DNA of 12,485 bases from Akkermansia sp. GTDB lineage: Bacteria; Verrucomicrobiota; Verrucomicrobiia; Verrucomicrobiales; Akkermansiaceae. The stretch lies in contig JAGBZE010000075.1 of assembly GCA_017628435.1 (NCBI GenBank), positions 1 to 12,485 of the forward strand, written 5' to 3'. How positions within the stretch are numbered: the stretch's first letter is position 1; every line of letters starts with the position of its first letter. Below are positions 6,964-12,455 of this stretch, one piece after another. The notes under the pieces are model-generated. The model was not told the origin of the DNA. It worked only from the letters and a program-made list of their open reading frames with translations, and did no database searches. The position numbers and the translations under genes were made by a program.

Positions 6964-7416
6964 TTAATTCCGATTTCCGGGGAAATAACGGGCAACGAGG
7001 GGTTCCTGCACCGCAAAAAGGGCCTCGCGGTCAGCCGGTTCATAGTCCAGATATCCGTGCAGATGGGTCAGACCATGCACCATATAACGGAACAACTCTT
7101 CCTCCCGCGTCAGGTCATGCGCCAAGGCATAGGAAGCAGCCGTATCGCAGCTCACCAGCACCTCACCATAAGGAAAGCTAATGGCATCTGTAGCGGTGGG
7201 ATCATCCAGAAATTCGCCATGCACCTCTGCAATGGCTGCATCATCTACAATGGAGATTTCCACCACATCCAGACCGGACAGCACATGGTCAGGCCCCTTG
7301 GGTGCAGCCAGCAGCTCAGGCAGCATGCTCTGCAAAGCCTCGCGAAACCGCTCAGCAAGCTGCTCCGTCACCCAGTCATTCTCCACATTCACATAAATTT
7401 CAATCTGCGGAAGCAT
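6964..7416 (-). CDS. ybeY: Endoribonuclease / rRNA maturation factor YbeY
   Basis: A 150-aa metalloprotein (E. coli YbeY is 155 aa) needed for 16S rRNA 3'-end maturation and ribosome quality control in the cytoplasm. The mid-section FLDDPTATDAISFPYGEVLVS matches the YbeY TD-(V/A)-(L/I)-SFP block, and the zinc site is HGLTHLHGYLD. H114 and H118 are present, but the usual third ligand H124 is Asp here (D124). The start at 7416 is secured by a perfect AGGAGG 6 nt upstream (minus strand, 7423-7428), which lies inside the end of tadA; the two genes overlap by 17 bp. It is translated from the tadA transcript. No clear terminator follows before the lpxR promoter. Confidence 0.92.
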   Translation of the reverse strand: MLPQIEIYVNVENDWVTEQLAERFREALQSMLPELLAAPKGPDHVLSGLDVVEISIVDDAAIAEVHGEFLDDPTATDAISFPYGEVLVSCDTAASYALAHDLTREEELFRYMVHGLTHLHGYLDYEPADREALFAVQEPLVARYFPGNRN

Positions 7417-7912
7417 CCTGTTCCTCCTCTCTCATTCGGCGTTTACGTTCCTTGGCTGCGGCACGCGCTGCCCGAAAAAATGACTGGAACTGCTCCAGGC
7501 ACGCATCGCCCAGCACCCCGCCCTGCACTTCACACTTGTGGTTCAGAGGGGGATTGGAATCCAGCAGGTTAATCCACCCACCACAGGCACCACCCTTGGG
7601 ATCCGGAATACCAAAAACCACACGATCCGGGCGGCAATGCACCAGAGCCCCGGCACACATGGGGCACGGCTCCTTGGTCACATACACCGTACAGCCCTCC
7701 AGGCGCCAATCGCCCATGGCAGCCTCCGCCGCCGTGAGGGCAAGCATCTCGGCATGCGCCGTAGCATCCTTCAGCGTCTCTACCTGGTTCCAGCCGCGGG
7801 CAATGACACGCCCTTCCTTCACCACCACACAGCCGCAAGGCACCTCATTGGCTTCGCGAGCCTTCTCAGCCTCTCGCATGGCAAGCAGCATAAACTGTTC
7901 ATCATCGGTCAT
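7400..7912 (-). CDS. tadA: tRNA-specific adenosine deaminase TadA
   Basis: A 170-aa zinc deaminase that converts A34 to inosine in the anticodon of tRNA-Arg(ACG), letting one tRNA read CGU, CGC and CGA. The cytidine-deaminase fold motifs are complete: HAE with H53 and catalytic E55, and PCPMCAGA with zinc ligands C83 and C86. The pattern GWNQVETLKDATAHAEMLAL is typical of TadA. The usual E-x-P-V-G-A-V strand appears as EVPCGCVVV, adding two cysteines near the active site. The C-terminal tail is very basic then acidic (AAKERKRRMREEEQ), plausible for RNA contact. The start ATG lies only 9 bp past the T-tract of a strong terminator, with no Shine-Dalgarno and no recognisable promoter, so expression probably relies on read-through. 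Overlaps ybeY. Confidence 0.95.
   Translation of the reverse strand: MTDDEQFMLLAMREAEKAREANEVPCGCVVVKEGRVIARGWNQVETLKDATAHAEMLALTAAEAAMGDWRLEGCTVYVTKEPCPMCAGALVHCRPDRVVFGIPDPKGGACGGWINLLDSNPPLNHKCEVQGGVLGDACLEQFQSFFRAARAAAKERKRRMREEEQDASAD
7423..7428 (-). promoter_or_regulatory. Perfect Shine-Dalgarno of ybeY inside tadA
   Basis: AGGAGG on the minus strand, 6 nt before the ybeY ATG at 7416, within the last codons of tadA. It decides the ybeY start and contrasts with the missing Shine-Dalgarno of tadA and of most operon-leading genes here. Confidence 0.85.
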
Positions 7913-7920
7913 GGGCAGTA

Positions 7921-7971
7921 CAAAAAAGAAAAGCGGTCGGCGGGCAGTTCCCCGCCCGGGCCGACCGCTTT
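7921..7971 (-). terminator. Strong intrinsic terminator between the 165-aa gene and tadA
   Basis: A perfect 12-bp stem pairs 7930-7941 with 7960-7971, with a further GGGC/GCCC pairing inside (7942-7945 with 7954-7957). On the minus strand it is followed by TTTTCTTTTTT, so it terminates transcripts of the gene at 7985-8482, whose stop codon is 13 bp upstream. The T-tract ends 9 bp before the tadA ATG. Confidence 0.88.
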
Positions 7972-7984
7972 ACGGTTTCAGAAA

Positions 7985-8482
7985 TTACTTGATGGTGACA
8001 CGCTCATCGTTATCAAGGATAGCCTGAAGCTCGGGCCAGCCTTCCTCGGTCTGGTTCTGGAACATGTGCAGGTACACAGAAACAGCACCGGCGGGATAGG
8101 TCTCGAACAGAGCATCCACAGCTTCCTTCAGCTTATCGGCATCCAGAGACTCGGGCAGCACGTCCACCACACCGTGGCCGTTGTGCTCAATGCCCAGCTT
8201 CTCGATGAAGCTCACAAGCATACCCTCGTGCTTACGAATCAGCCACACCTGCAGCAGGTGGTCAGCAATCGTCTCAGCAGGCTTCCAGGCGAGCATCTTC
8301 TTAATCCATTCGAACTGCTCAGCAACAGGCTTCTGCTGCATGTACTGGGGACGCAGCTTCTTCAGGGCACCCAGCTCACGAAGAGCTGCGCGGTACACGT
8401 TACGCTCCTGATTGCGCATCCACTCAAGGAAGGCGTTAACCGTAGCGTCGTCAGACTTCTGGAAAATCGTGTAGGACTTCAT
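7985..8482 (-). CDS. Conserved-looking helical protein of unknown function
   Basis: A 165-aa soluble protein that I do not recognise. It has no signal peptide or membrane helix and is mostly amphipathic helix, rich in Glu, Lys, Leu and Trp (for example EWIKKMLAWKPAETIADHLL, about 58-77). The second half reads like a compact alpha/beta or helical domain with a VVDVLPESLDADKLKEAVDA stretch. Codon use resembles that of the neighbours, with no sign of transfer. ATG 8482 has no Shine-Dalgarno. Upstream (minus strand) there are only partial promoter matches, such as TAGTAT about 30 bp before the ATG. It is followed by a strong terminator, so it is normally a single-gene unit, with tadA-ybeY downstream by read-through. 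Confidence 0.82.
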   Translation of the reverse strand: MKSYTIFQKSDDATVNAFLEWMRNQERNVYRAALRELGALKKLRPQYMQQKPVAEQFEWIKKMLAWKPAETIADHLLQVWLIRKHEGMLVSFIEKLGIEHNGHGVVDVLPESLDADKLKEAVDALFETYPAGAVSVYLHMFQNQTEEGWPELQAILDNDERVTIK

Positions 8483-8602
8483 ATGCGTATGAAAAGGATA
8501 AACGTGGCAATACTAAACCACATTGATGACCGTTTGTCGAGAACAAGCTTAGACATAATGCGTCAATCCTCGCGTTTTTTGAGCACAGATATGTATTTTT
8601 CG

Positions 8603-8631
8603 TTGCCCTGGACTGCATTATCTGATAGTAT
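8603..8631 (+). promoter_or_regulatory. Sigma70-like promoter of the formate/nitrite transporter-family gene
   Basis: The -35 is TTGCCC (8603-8608), the spacer 17 bp and the -10 TAGTAT (8626-8631). The ATG at 8641 follows after 9 bp, so the mRNA would have a leader of only about 2-3 nt. The 158-bp divergent gap (8483-8640) otherwise shows no convincing palindromic operator. Confidence 0.52.
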
Positions 8632-8640
8632 CGCAGAAAC

Positions 8641-9255
8641 ATGGCAACTTTCAACATTCTCCGCTCGGCTTTCATGTCCGGTATCTGTATCGGCATCGCC
8701 GGCTTCGGCTTCCTTGCTCTCAAATCATCTGGCGATTTCCTGGCAGGCTGCGTTATCTTCGCCTTCGCCCTTATCTCCGTTATCTGCTACAAGCTCCGTC
8801 TCTACACCGGCACAGCCGGATTCATTGCCAGGAATGAGGTGGGCATGATGCTGCTGGTGCTGCTGGGCAACATCATCGGCTGCGCCACTATGGGCATCTT
8901 CACCCGCCTGAGCCCCATGCCCCTGCAGGAAACGGCACAGGCACTGCTGCAGAGCCGCCTGGATCTGGGACTCGTGAATGGTGGTCTGCTTGCCATCGGC
9001 TGCGGATTCATCATGACCACCGCCGTTACCTTCGCCCGCAAGGGAAACAATCTGCCCATGCTCTTCGGTGTGCCGCTCTTCATCGTGTGCGGCTTCCCGC
9101 ACTGCATTGCCGATGCTTATTTCTACTCCTGCGCTCCGCTGGATTACTGGTGCGCCAATCTCAGCAGCATCCTGCCCTTCTACGGCATCATCGTTGTCGG
9201 CAATTTCGTGGGCTGCAACTTCTACCGCTGGGTCATGGGCGGTAACCCCGAATAA
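8641..9255 (+). CDS. Compact formate/nitrite transporter (FNT) family channel
   Basis: A 204-aa membrane protein with six predicted helices (about 10-28, 33-50, 66-87, 108-131, 139-158, 174-199). FNT channels are pentamers passing small monovalent acids such as formate, nitrite or hydrosulfide. Family landmarks are KLRLYTG (51-57), at the position of the broken helix/omega loop that carries an (L/F)-F-T-(G/S) motif; LLGNIIG (74-80); and above all CGFPHCIADAYFYS (150-163), equivalent to the SGFEHSVANMYY signature, with H154 as the central pore histidine. GNFVGCNFYRW near the end matches the last-helix G-N-x-x-G. It is much shorter than typical members (about 260-290 aa), lacking cytoplasmic extensions and having short loops. 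It has no Shine-Dalgarno and is a single-gene unit with its own promoter and terminator. Family call fairly sure; substrate unknown. Confidence 0.8.
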   Translation: MATFNILRSAFMSGICIGIAGFGFLALKSSGDFLAGCVIFAFALISVICYKLRLYTGTAGFIARNEVGMMLLVLLGNIIGCATMGIFTRLSPMPLQETAQALLQSRLDLGLVNGGLLAIGCGFIMTTAVTFARKGNNLPMLFGVPLFIVCGFPHCIADAYFYSCAPLDYWCANLSSILPFYGIIVVGNFVGCNFYRWVMGGNPE

Positions 9256-9299
9256 AACCAACAGCGAACGGAACGCATATCGCATAATGCGACACCACC

Positions 9300-9332
9300 A
9301 ATCACCTGAGAAACCTCGGGTGATTTTGTTTT
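9300..9332 (+). terminator. Intrinsic terminator of the FNT-family gene
   Basis: Stem ATCACCTGAG (9301-9310) pairs with CTCGGGTGAT (9315-9324) through one T-G wobble, with loop AAAC. It is followed by TTTTGTTTT. It lies 45 bp after the stop at 9255. Confidence 0.87.
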
Positions 9333-9397
9333 CCGGAGTATCTGCAGCTCCCTATTCTTTTCAAAAATCAACTCAAATCAACTTTTTTCGATTTTAT

Positions 9398-9453
9398 CCT
9401 TGACTATACTCTAGCTTTGCGTTATTTTTCTTCCTAGACCTTACTCTAGCTTT
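9398..9453 (+). repeat. Two 21-bp direct repeats upstream of the DUF2147 gene
   Basis: Copies at 9398-9418 and 9433-9453 match at 18 of 21 positions and share an exact 12-bp core TACTCTAGCTTT; their starts are 35 bp apart. Copy 1 contains a TTGACT that can serve as a -35, and copy 2 has TAGACC in the same place. They could be tandem promoters or a pair of regulator sites. Confidence 0.7.
9400..9428 (+). promoter_or_regulatory. Candidate promoter of the DUF2147 gene
   Basis: TTGACT (9400-9405), 17-bp spacer, TATTTT (9423-9428). This gives a leader of roughly 60 nt to the ATG at 9497, so unlike the other first genes here it would not be leaderless. A second, weaker set based on repeat copy 2 is TAGACC (9435-9440), 17 bp, TAAAAA (9458-9463). 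Confidence 0.45.
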
Positions 9454-9496
9454 TAGCTAAAAAATGAGGCAAAATCAAACCAATAGAAACACACAC

Positions 9497-9946
9497 ATGA
9501 AGAAACTTCTACTGACAGCCGCCATGAGCCTGTGCGCCCTTGCCGCCCAGGCCACGGCCAACATCACCGGCTACTGGACCACCATCGATGATGAGACCAA
9601 GGAAGCCAAGAGCGTGGTGCAGGTATACGAGCACCAGGGTAAGTACTACGGCCGCGTGGTCGAGCTCCTGCAGAATCCCGGAGCCAAGGCCAAGATTAAG
9701 GGCAGTCCCGCCATCAAGGGGCTGACCATCATCTGGGACCTGGAGAAGGACGGCGACAGCTACAGCGGCGGCGAAATCCTTGACCCGCAGAAGGGTAAGG
9801 TATACGGCTGCGAGATGTGGCGCGAGGGTGCCAACCTCATCGTGCGCGGCAAGATTGCCTTCCTCGGCCGCAACCAGACCTGGCTGCCGAACACTACTTT
9901 CAAGGGTACGAGCGACAAGCCGACCCCGAAAAAGCCTACTCTGTAA
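9497..9946 (+). CDS. Secreted DUF2147 family protein
   Basis: A 149-aa protein with a clear Sec signal peptide: MKK, a hydrophobic core, then AQA with predicted cleavage after residue 19. The mature part is the DUF2147 beta-rich domain: GYWTTIDDETKEAKSVVQVY (25-44), KYYGRVVELL (49-58), then the family's hallmark C-terminal run of GGEILDPQKGKVYGC, MWREGANLIVRGKIAFLGR and NQTWLP (91-131). Homologues are small periplasmic or outer-membrane-associated proteins of unknown function in many Gram-negatives. It ends in a Pro/Lys-rich tail (KPTPKKPTL). The in-frame ATG at 9464 would put 11 polar residues before the signal peptide and touches a possible -10, so 9497 is preferred. No Shine-Dalgarno. Single-gene unit. 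Confidence 0.9.
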   Translation: MKKLLLTAAMSLCALAAQATANITGYWTTIDDETKEAKSVVQVYEHQGKYYGRVVELLQNPGAKAKIKGSPAIKGLTIIWDLEKDGDSYSGGEILDPQKGKVYGCEMWREGANLIVRGKIAFLGRNQTWLPNTTFKGTSDKPTPKKPTL

Positions 9947-9959
9947 AGAGTGATAATGA

Positions 9960-10008
9960 GAGAAACGAGAAGCGCATCCGGTTCATCCGGGTGCGCTTTT
10001 TGTTTCTC
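9960..10008 (+). terminator. Nested-stem terminator between convergent DUF2147 and GNAT genes
   Basis: An inner 12-bp stem pairs 9970-9981 with 9987-9998 (one G-T pair, 5-nt loop) and is followed by TTTTT. An outer 7-bp stem, GAGAAAC (9960-9966) with GTTTCTC (10002-10008), encloses it. The T-tract serves the plus strand; on the minus strand there is no comparable T-run, although the hairpin may still slow convergent transcription. Confidence 0.83.
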
Positions 10009-10011
10009 CAT

Positions 10012-10554
10012 TCAAAGCACATACTCAAACATATGGAAGAGCTGCCAGCCGACTTCCTTATAATACAGTTTCAGCTCCCCGCATTTCGTGAAACCAAGGC
10101 GCAAATATACCTTCTCCGTGGGGCGGTTGAAATCGATCAAATCCAGGCGGATAGCCTTTTTACCGGCAGCCCGGGCCTGCTCCATCACCTCACGCATCAT
10201 GGCAGACCCCAGCCCCCTGCCCTGGTGGCGGGTCGACACACCGAAAGCATGCACAATGAGCACCTCATCAGGAGCAGCTTCCACCTGCCAGGGCACCTGC
10301 TTGTAACCATCATTGGCAGCAGAGTTCACCACCATGACACCAGCTATAGCGCTTCCCGATTCCGCCAGCCAGAGCTCCCCGGCCACTATTGCCGAAAGCA
10401 GATACGAATCCGCCGGGTGACCATCCTTCTCCCACATCGGATGATAAGGCAGCTTCATCATATCATCGATGAGCTGGTCATAAAAGACACGGACGGAGGA
10501 AAAATCGGTTTCCTGAGCCAGACGCAGGGAATAACCGGCAGGCATGTGATTCAT
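10012..10554 (-). CDS. GNAT family N-acetyltransferase
   Basis: A 180-aa acyl-CoA-dependent N-acetyltransferase. The acetyl-CoA pyrophosphate loop is clear: VSTRHQGRGLGSAMM (106-120), carrying the Q/R-x-x-G-x-G/A motif at Q111-G112-R113-G114-L115-G116. The motif-B region follows, with N143 and Y150 in DFNRPTEKVYLRLGF, the usual pattern of a C-terminal GNAT domain. The N-terminal part (RLAQETDFSSVRVFYDQLID) is the standard first helix. The substrate (small molecule, peptide or protein) cannot be told. ATG 10554 lies 6 bp past a -10, with a further ATG at 10545; no Shine-Dalgarno. The neighbour upstream ends 39 bp away and the gene converges on the DUF2147 gene. Confidence 0.9.
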   Translation of the reverse strand: MNHMPAGYSLRLAQETDFSSVRVFYDQLIDDMMKLPYHPMWEKDGHPADSYLLSAIVAGELWLAESGSAIAGVMVVNSAANDGYKQVPWQVEAAPDEVLIVHAFGVSTRHQGRGLGSAMMREVMEQARAAGKKAIRLDLIDFNRPTEKVYLRLGFTKCGELKLYYKEVGWQLFHMFEYVL

Positions 10555-10560
10555 GGGGAT

Positions 10561-10589
10561 AATCTATCACAGCCAAGGAGACAAGTAAA
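10561..10589 (-). promoter_or_regulatory. Candidate promoter of the GNAT gene
   Basis: On the minus strand: TTTACT (10584-10589), 17-bp spacer, TAGATT (10561-10566), then 6 bp to the ATG at 10554. If used, transcription would start at or next to the A of the start codon. Both boxes match the consensus at only four of six positions, so this is the weakest of the short-leader set. Confidence 0.4.
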
Positions 10590-10593
10590 CCGG

Positions 10594-11016
10594 CTAATCC
10601 GGCATAATAACCAGCAGATAGTGCGTGGCCGCGCACAGAAAGCCTGAGACCAGAAGCAGAAAAATCGGGAGGGCAATGTAGCTGACCGAGCTGCGTGCCA
10701 TGGGCGCATCCGGTCGTTCCATAGCATAAACCAGAGGTCGGCGGGCACGCAGAGCAGCCTGTTCTGTGGCGTAAAGCTTATCCCCCATGATGTCCACTTC
10801 CTCCCCACGGCTGTCCGTATAAGTAAATACGGGAATATACAAAGTTCCGTATTCTCTGTGATGCCGCTGCACCACACTGCCGGCATGCAACCCACCAATC
10901 AAAAGGCTGAGACGATGCTGCAGCATACGTACACCGCCGACAAAACACACCAATGCAAACCACAGGCACCCCAGAGCCAGCAGAGGCAGCACACAGTTGA
11001 GGAATATCTTGAGCAT
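10594..11016 (-). CDS. DUF3592-like membrane protein
   Basis: A 140-aa protein with an N-terminal membrane helix (about 5-28), an extramembrane domain, and a C-terminal helix (about 112-137). The middle reads GSVVQRHHREYGTLYIPVFT, then YTDSRGEEVDIMGDKLYATE, the layout of DUF3592 proteins, where a beta-rich domain (written as a request to accept a value and return the converted form in better-known members) is framed by two membrane spans. Function is unknown in the family. Separate from eamA by 57 bp, and it has its own good promoter. ATG 11016 lacks a Shine-Dalgarno. The stop is 39 bp before the GNAT gene. Confidence 0.72.
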   Translation of the reverse strand: MLKIFLNCVLPLLALGCLWFALVCFVGGVRMLQHRLSLLIGGLHAGSVVQRHHREYGTLYIPVFTYTDSRGEEVDIMGDKLYATEQAALRARRPLVYAMERPDAPMARSSVSYIALPIFLLLVSGFLCAATHYLLVIMPD

Positions 11017-11049
11017 CGGGTATAGAACAACGAATCAGCTTGCACAGGC

Positions 11050-11077
11050 ATTATACGCAGGAAATGGCACAGGTCAA
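11050..11077 (-). promoter_or_regulatory. Sigma70-like promoter of the DUF3592-like gene
   Basis: On the minus strand: TTGACC (11072-11077), 16-bp spacer, and a perfect TATAAT (11050-11055). The -35 box includes the TGA stop codon of eamA (11074-11076). The ATG at 11016 lies about 27 nt past the expected start site. Confidence 0.65.
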
Positions 11078-11985
11078 GCAGACTTTCGGGAAATCGACCA
11101 CACACCGGCAGCAATGCAGAGCACAGCCACCACCTTCTGCCAGCTCAGCGCATCCACCCCCAGCAGAATTCCCACGGTGGCAGCAATGACCGGCTGAATA
11201 TAATTGTACGCCGCCACAGTGGCAGGTTCCAAATGCCGCTGTCCCACTATCATAAGCAAATAGCTCACAAAAGAACCGAAGAACACCACATAGGCAGAAC
11301 CCAATATCTCCGGCATTCCAAGCAGATTCCAGGGAAGCGTGCACAATTCCTGCAGCCAGAACGGACATGTTAGCACTGCCGAAATAAGGAAAAGCCAGCG
11401 CATAAGCACCACAGGGTGGTATTTCTTAATTACACCGCTGAAAAACACAAAATAGCAGGAAGCCGAAAACTGCGAAAACAGGCAAATGGCATCGCCCAGC
11501 GGGTTACCACTGCGCCCGCCCTGCATCTGCGAGCCCAGAATAAGCACAAGCGCGCCCACGGCAGCCAGTGCCAGGCCTCCCACCTTACGGGCCGTCACAG
11601 CCGCATGCAGAAACAAGGCTGAAAGCGCAAAAGTAAACACCGGCGTACTGGTAGTGATAACACAGGCATTGGTGGGCGAGGTATACTGCACCCCCAGCAC
11701 ATAGCAGAACTGGTTTATCCCCATACCACACAGGGACATAATAACCAGATGCTTCCAATCCGCTGCATCTATCCGCTGCCGGGGAGCCAGCGGCGACACC
11801 AGCCAGAACAGCATCGCAGCGCCACACAGGCGGAAGCATGCCATGCTCACCCCGGTGATAAGGCCGCTCTCCATGGCCCACTTACAAAGCGGGCTCATGA
11901 GGCCAAAGCAGATAAAAGCCCCCAGTGTGATGAGGTGAGCCCTGCCTCTTGTCAGATTACCTGCCATCCCAGCCTCTGACGTCAT
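11074..11985 (-). CDS. EamA/DMT family transporter
   Basis: A 303-aa ten-helix inner-membrane protein of the drug/metabolite transporter superfamily, which exports small metabolites such as amino acids. Two EamA repeats are visible (about 16-150 and 162-297). The first carries YTSPTNACVITTSTPVFTF (101-119), the second LEPATVAAYNYIQPVIAATV (252-271) and a closing WQKVVAVLCIAAGVWSIS, all typical. The substrate cannot be inferred. The open frame extends upstream to 12099 into the neighbour gene, but that extension is basic, non-homologous-looking and would overlap the lipoprotein. ATG 11985 (AGG 6 nt upstream) and ATG 11967 (GAGG 5 nt upstream) are both plausible, giving 303 or 297 aa. It lies 13 bp after the lipoprotein stop, in one operon. 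Confidence 0.92.
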   Translation of the reverse strand: MTSEAGMAGNLTRGRAHLITLGAFICFGLMSPLCKWAMESGLITGVSMACFRLCGAAMLFWLVSPLAPRQRIDAADWKHLVIMSLCGMGINQFCYVLGVQYTSPTNACVITTSTPVFTFALSALFLHAAVTARKVGGLALAAVGALVLILGSQMQGGRSGNPLGDAICLFSQFSASCYFVFFSGVIKKYHPVVLMRWLFLISAVLTCPFWLQELCTLPWNLLGMPEILGSAYVVFFGSFVSYLLMIVGQRHLEPATVAAYNYIQPVIAATVGILLGVDALSWQKVVAVLCIAAGVWSISRKSA

Positions 11986-11998
11986 CCCCCACCTACGC

Positions 11999-12400
11999 TT
12001 AATCGCGGTGAATGATGAAAGTGCCCTTCTGCACCTCGCGGCCCAGCATCTCTGCGGACGGCGCGGGCTCCACACGGTATGTGCCCTTAATGGTATCACC
12101 CTTCAGCTTGCCACTCCACACAATATTGATAAAGGTCTGCATGTTGCCTTCAGAGTGCATTGTCACGTCCTTACCAGTCACGTAGCCCGTAAGGCGGCCA
12201 CTGCCGTACAAATCATCCTGCAGCATCAGAATACCCTGCAATTTGTCACCATCCTGCTTGATAGTCATCTTCATGCCGGACTTGGTGCCGACCGATTCAT
12301 TCAGACATTCGCCATGCCACACACCCTCTGCAGAATCCGAGCAGGAAACCAGCACGCAGCCGGCTGCACACATCGCCATTGTTTTCAAGAAAAAGTTCAT
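11999..12400 (-). CDS. Small lipoprotein of unknown function
   Basis: A 133-aa protein with a lipoprotein signal: MNFFLKTMAMCAAGCVLVSC, with lipobox L-V-S-C at C20; an alternative A-A-G-C at C15 also fits. The mature chain is beta-rich with repeated Gly-turns (GVWHGECLN, QDGDKLQGILMLQDDLYGSG, VWSGKLKGDTIKGTYR), suggesting a small lipocalin-like or meander barrel, but I do not recognise a family. Candidate starts are ATG 12400 (chosen: correct signal-peptide length) and ATG 12418, which lies 2 bp after the -10 box and so would precede the transcription start. No Shine-Dalgarno. It leads a two-gene operon with eamA and sits directly next to the DnaA-box cluster. Confidence 0.82.
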   Translation of the reverse strand: MNFFLKTMAMCAAGCVLVSCSDSAEGVWHGECLNESVGTKSGMKMTIKQDGDKLQGILMLQDDLYGSGRLTGYVTGKDVTMHSEGNMQTFINIVWSGKLKGDTIKGTYRVEPAPSAEMLGREVQKGTFIIHRD

Positions 12401-12420
12401 CGTCAGTAAGTACGCCATAC

Positions 12421-12448
12421 ATTCTACACCCTTTACCCATAATATCAA
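12421..12448 (-). promoter_or_regulatory. Promoter of the lipoprotein-eamA operon
   Basis: On the minus strand: TTGATA (12443-12448), 16-bp spacer, TAGAAT (12421-12426). The ATG at 12400 is 20 bp further on, a predicted leader of about 13 nt. The -35 lies 7 bp from the first DnaA-box-like element, so bound DnaA could affect it. Confidence 0.58.
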
Positions 12449-12455
12449 GCAAAAG

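Noticed and set aside
4974..7181. Plus-strand open frame of 735 codons
   Set aside because: It lies antisense to resB, lpxR and ybeY, which all have clear family motifs. Its translation is rich in His, Arg, Gln and Pro with no domain pattern; it is a by-product of codon bias on the opposite strand.
8523..8540. TTGAT half-site suggesting an FNR or CRP operator before the FNT gene
   Set aside because: No matching ATCAA half at the required spacing; a 5-mer alone is expected by chance.
7538..8848. Plus-strand open frame of 436 codons
   Set aside because: Runs antisense through tadA, the terminator and the 165-aa gene and then into the FNT gene in another frame; no coherent protein.
9398..9453. 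CRISPR-like repeat interpretation of the two 21-bp repeats
   Set aside because: Only two copies, 14-bp gap, no cas genes and clear promoter context.
11986..12099. 38-codon N-terminal extension of the EamA protein
   Set aside because: Overlaps the lipoprotein gene, is Arg/Trp-rich and unlike a transporter N-terminus, while 11985 and 11967 both have purine tracts upstream.
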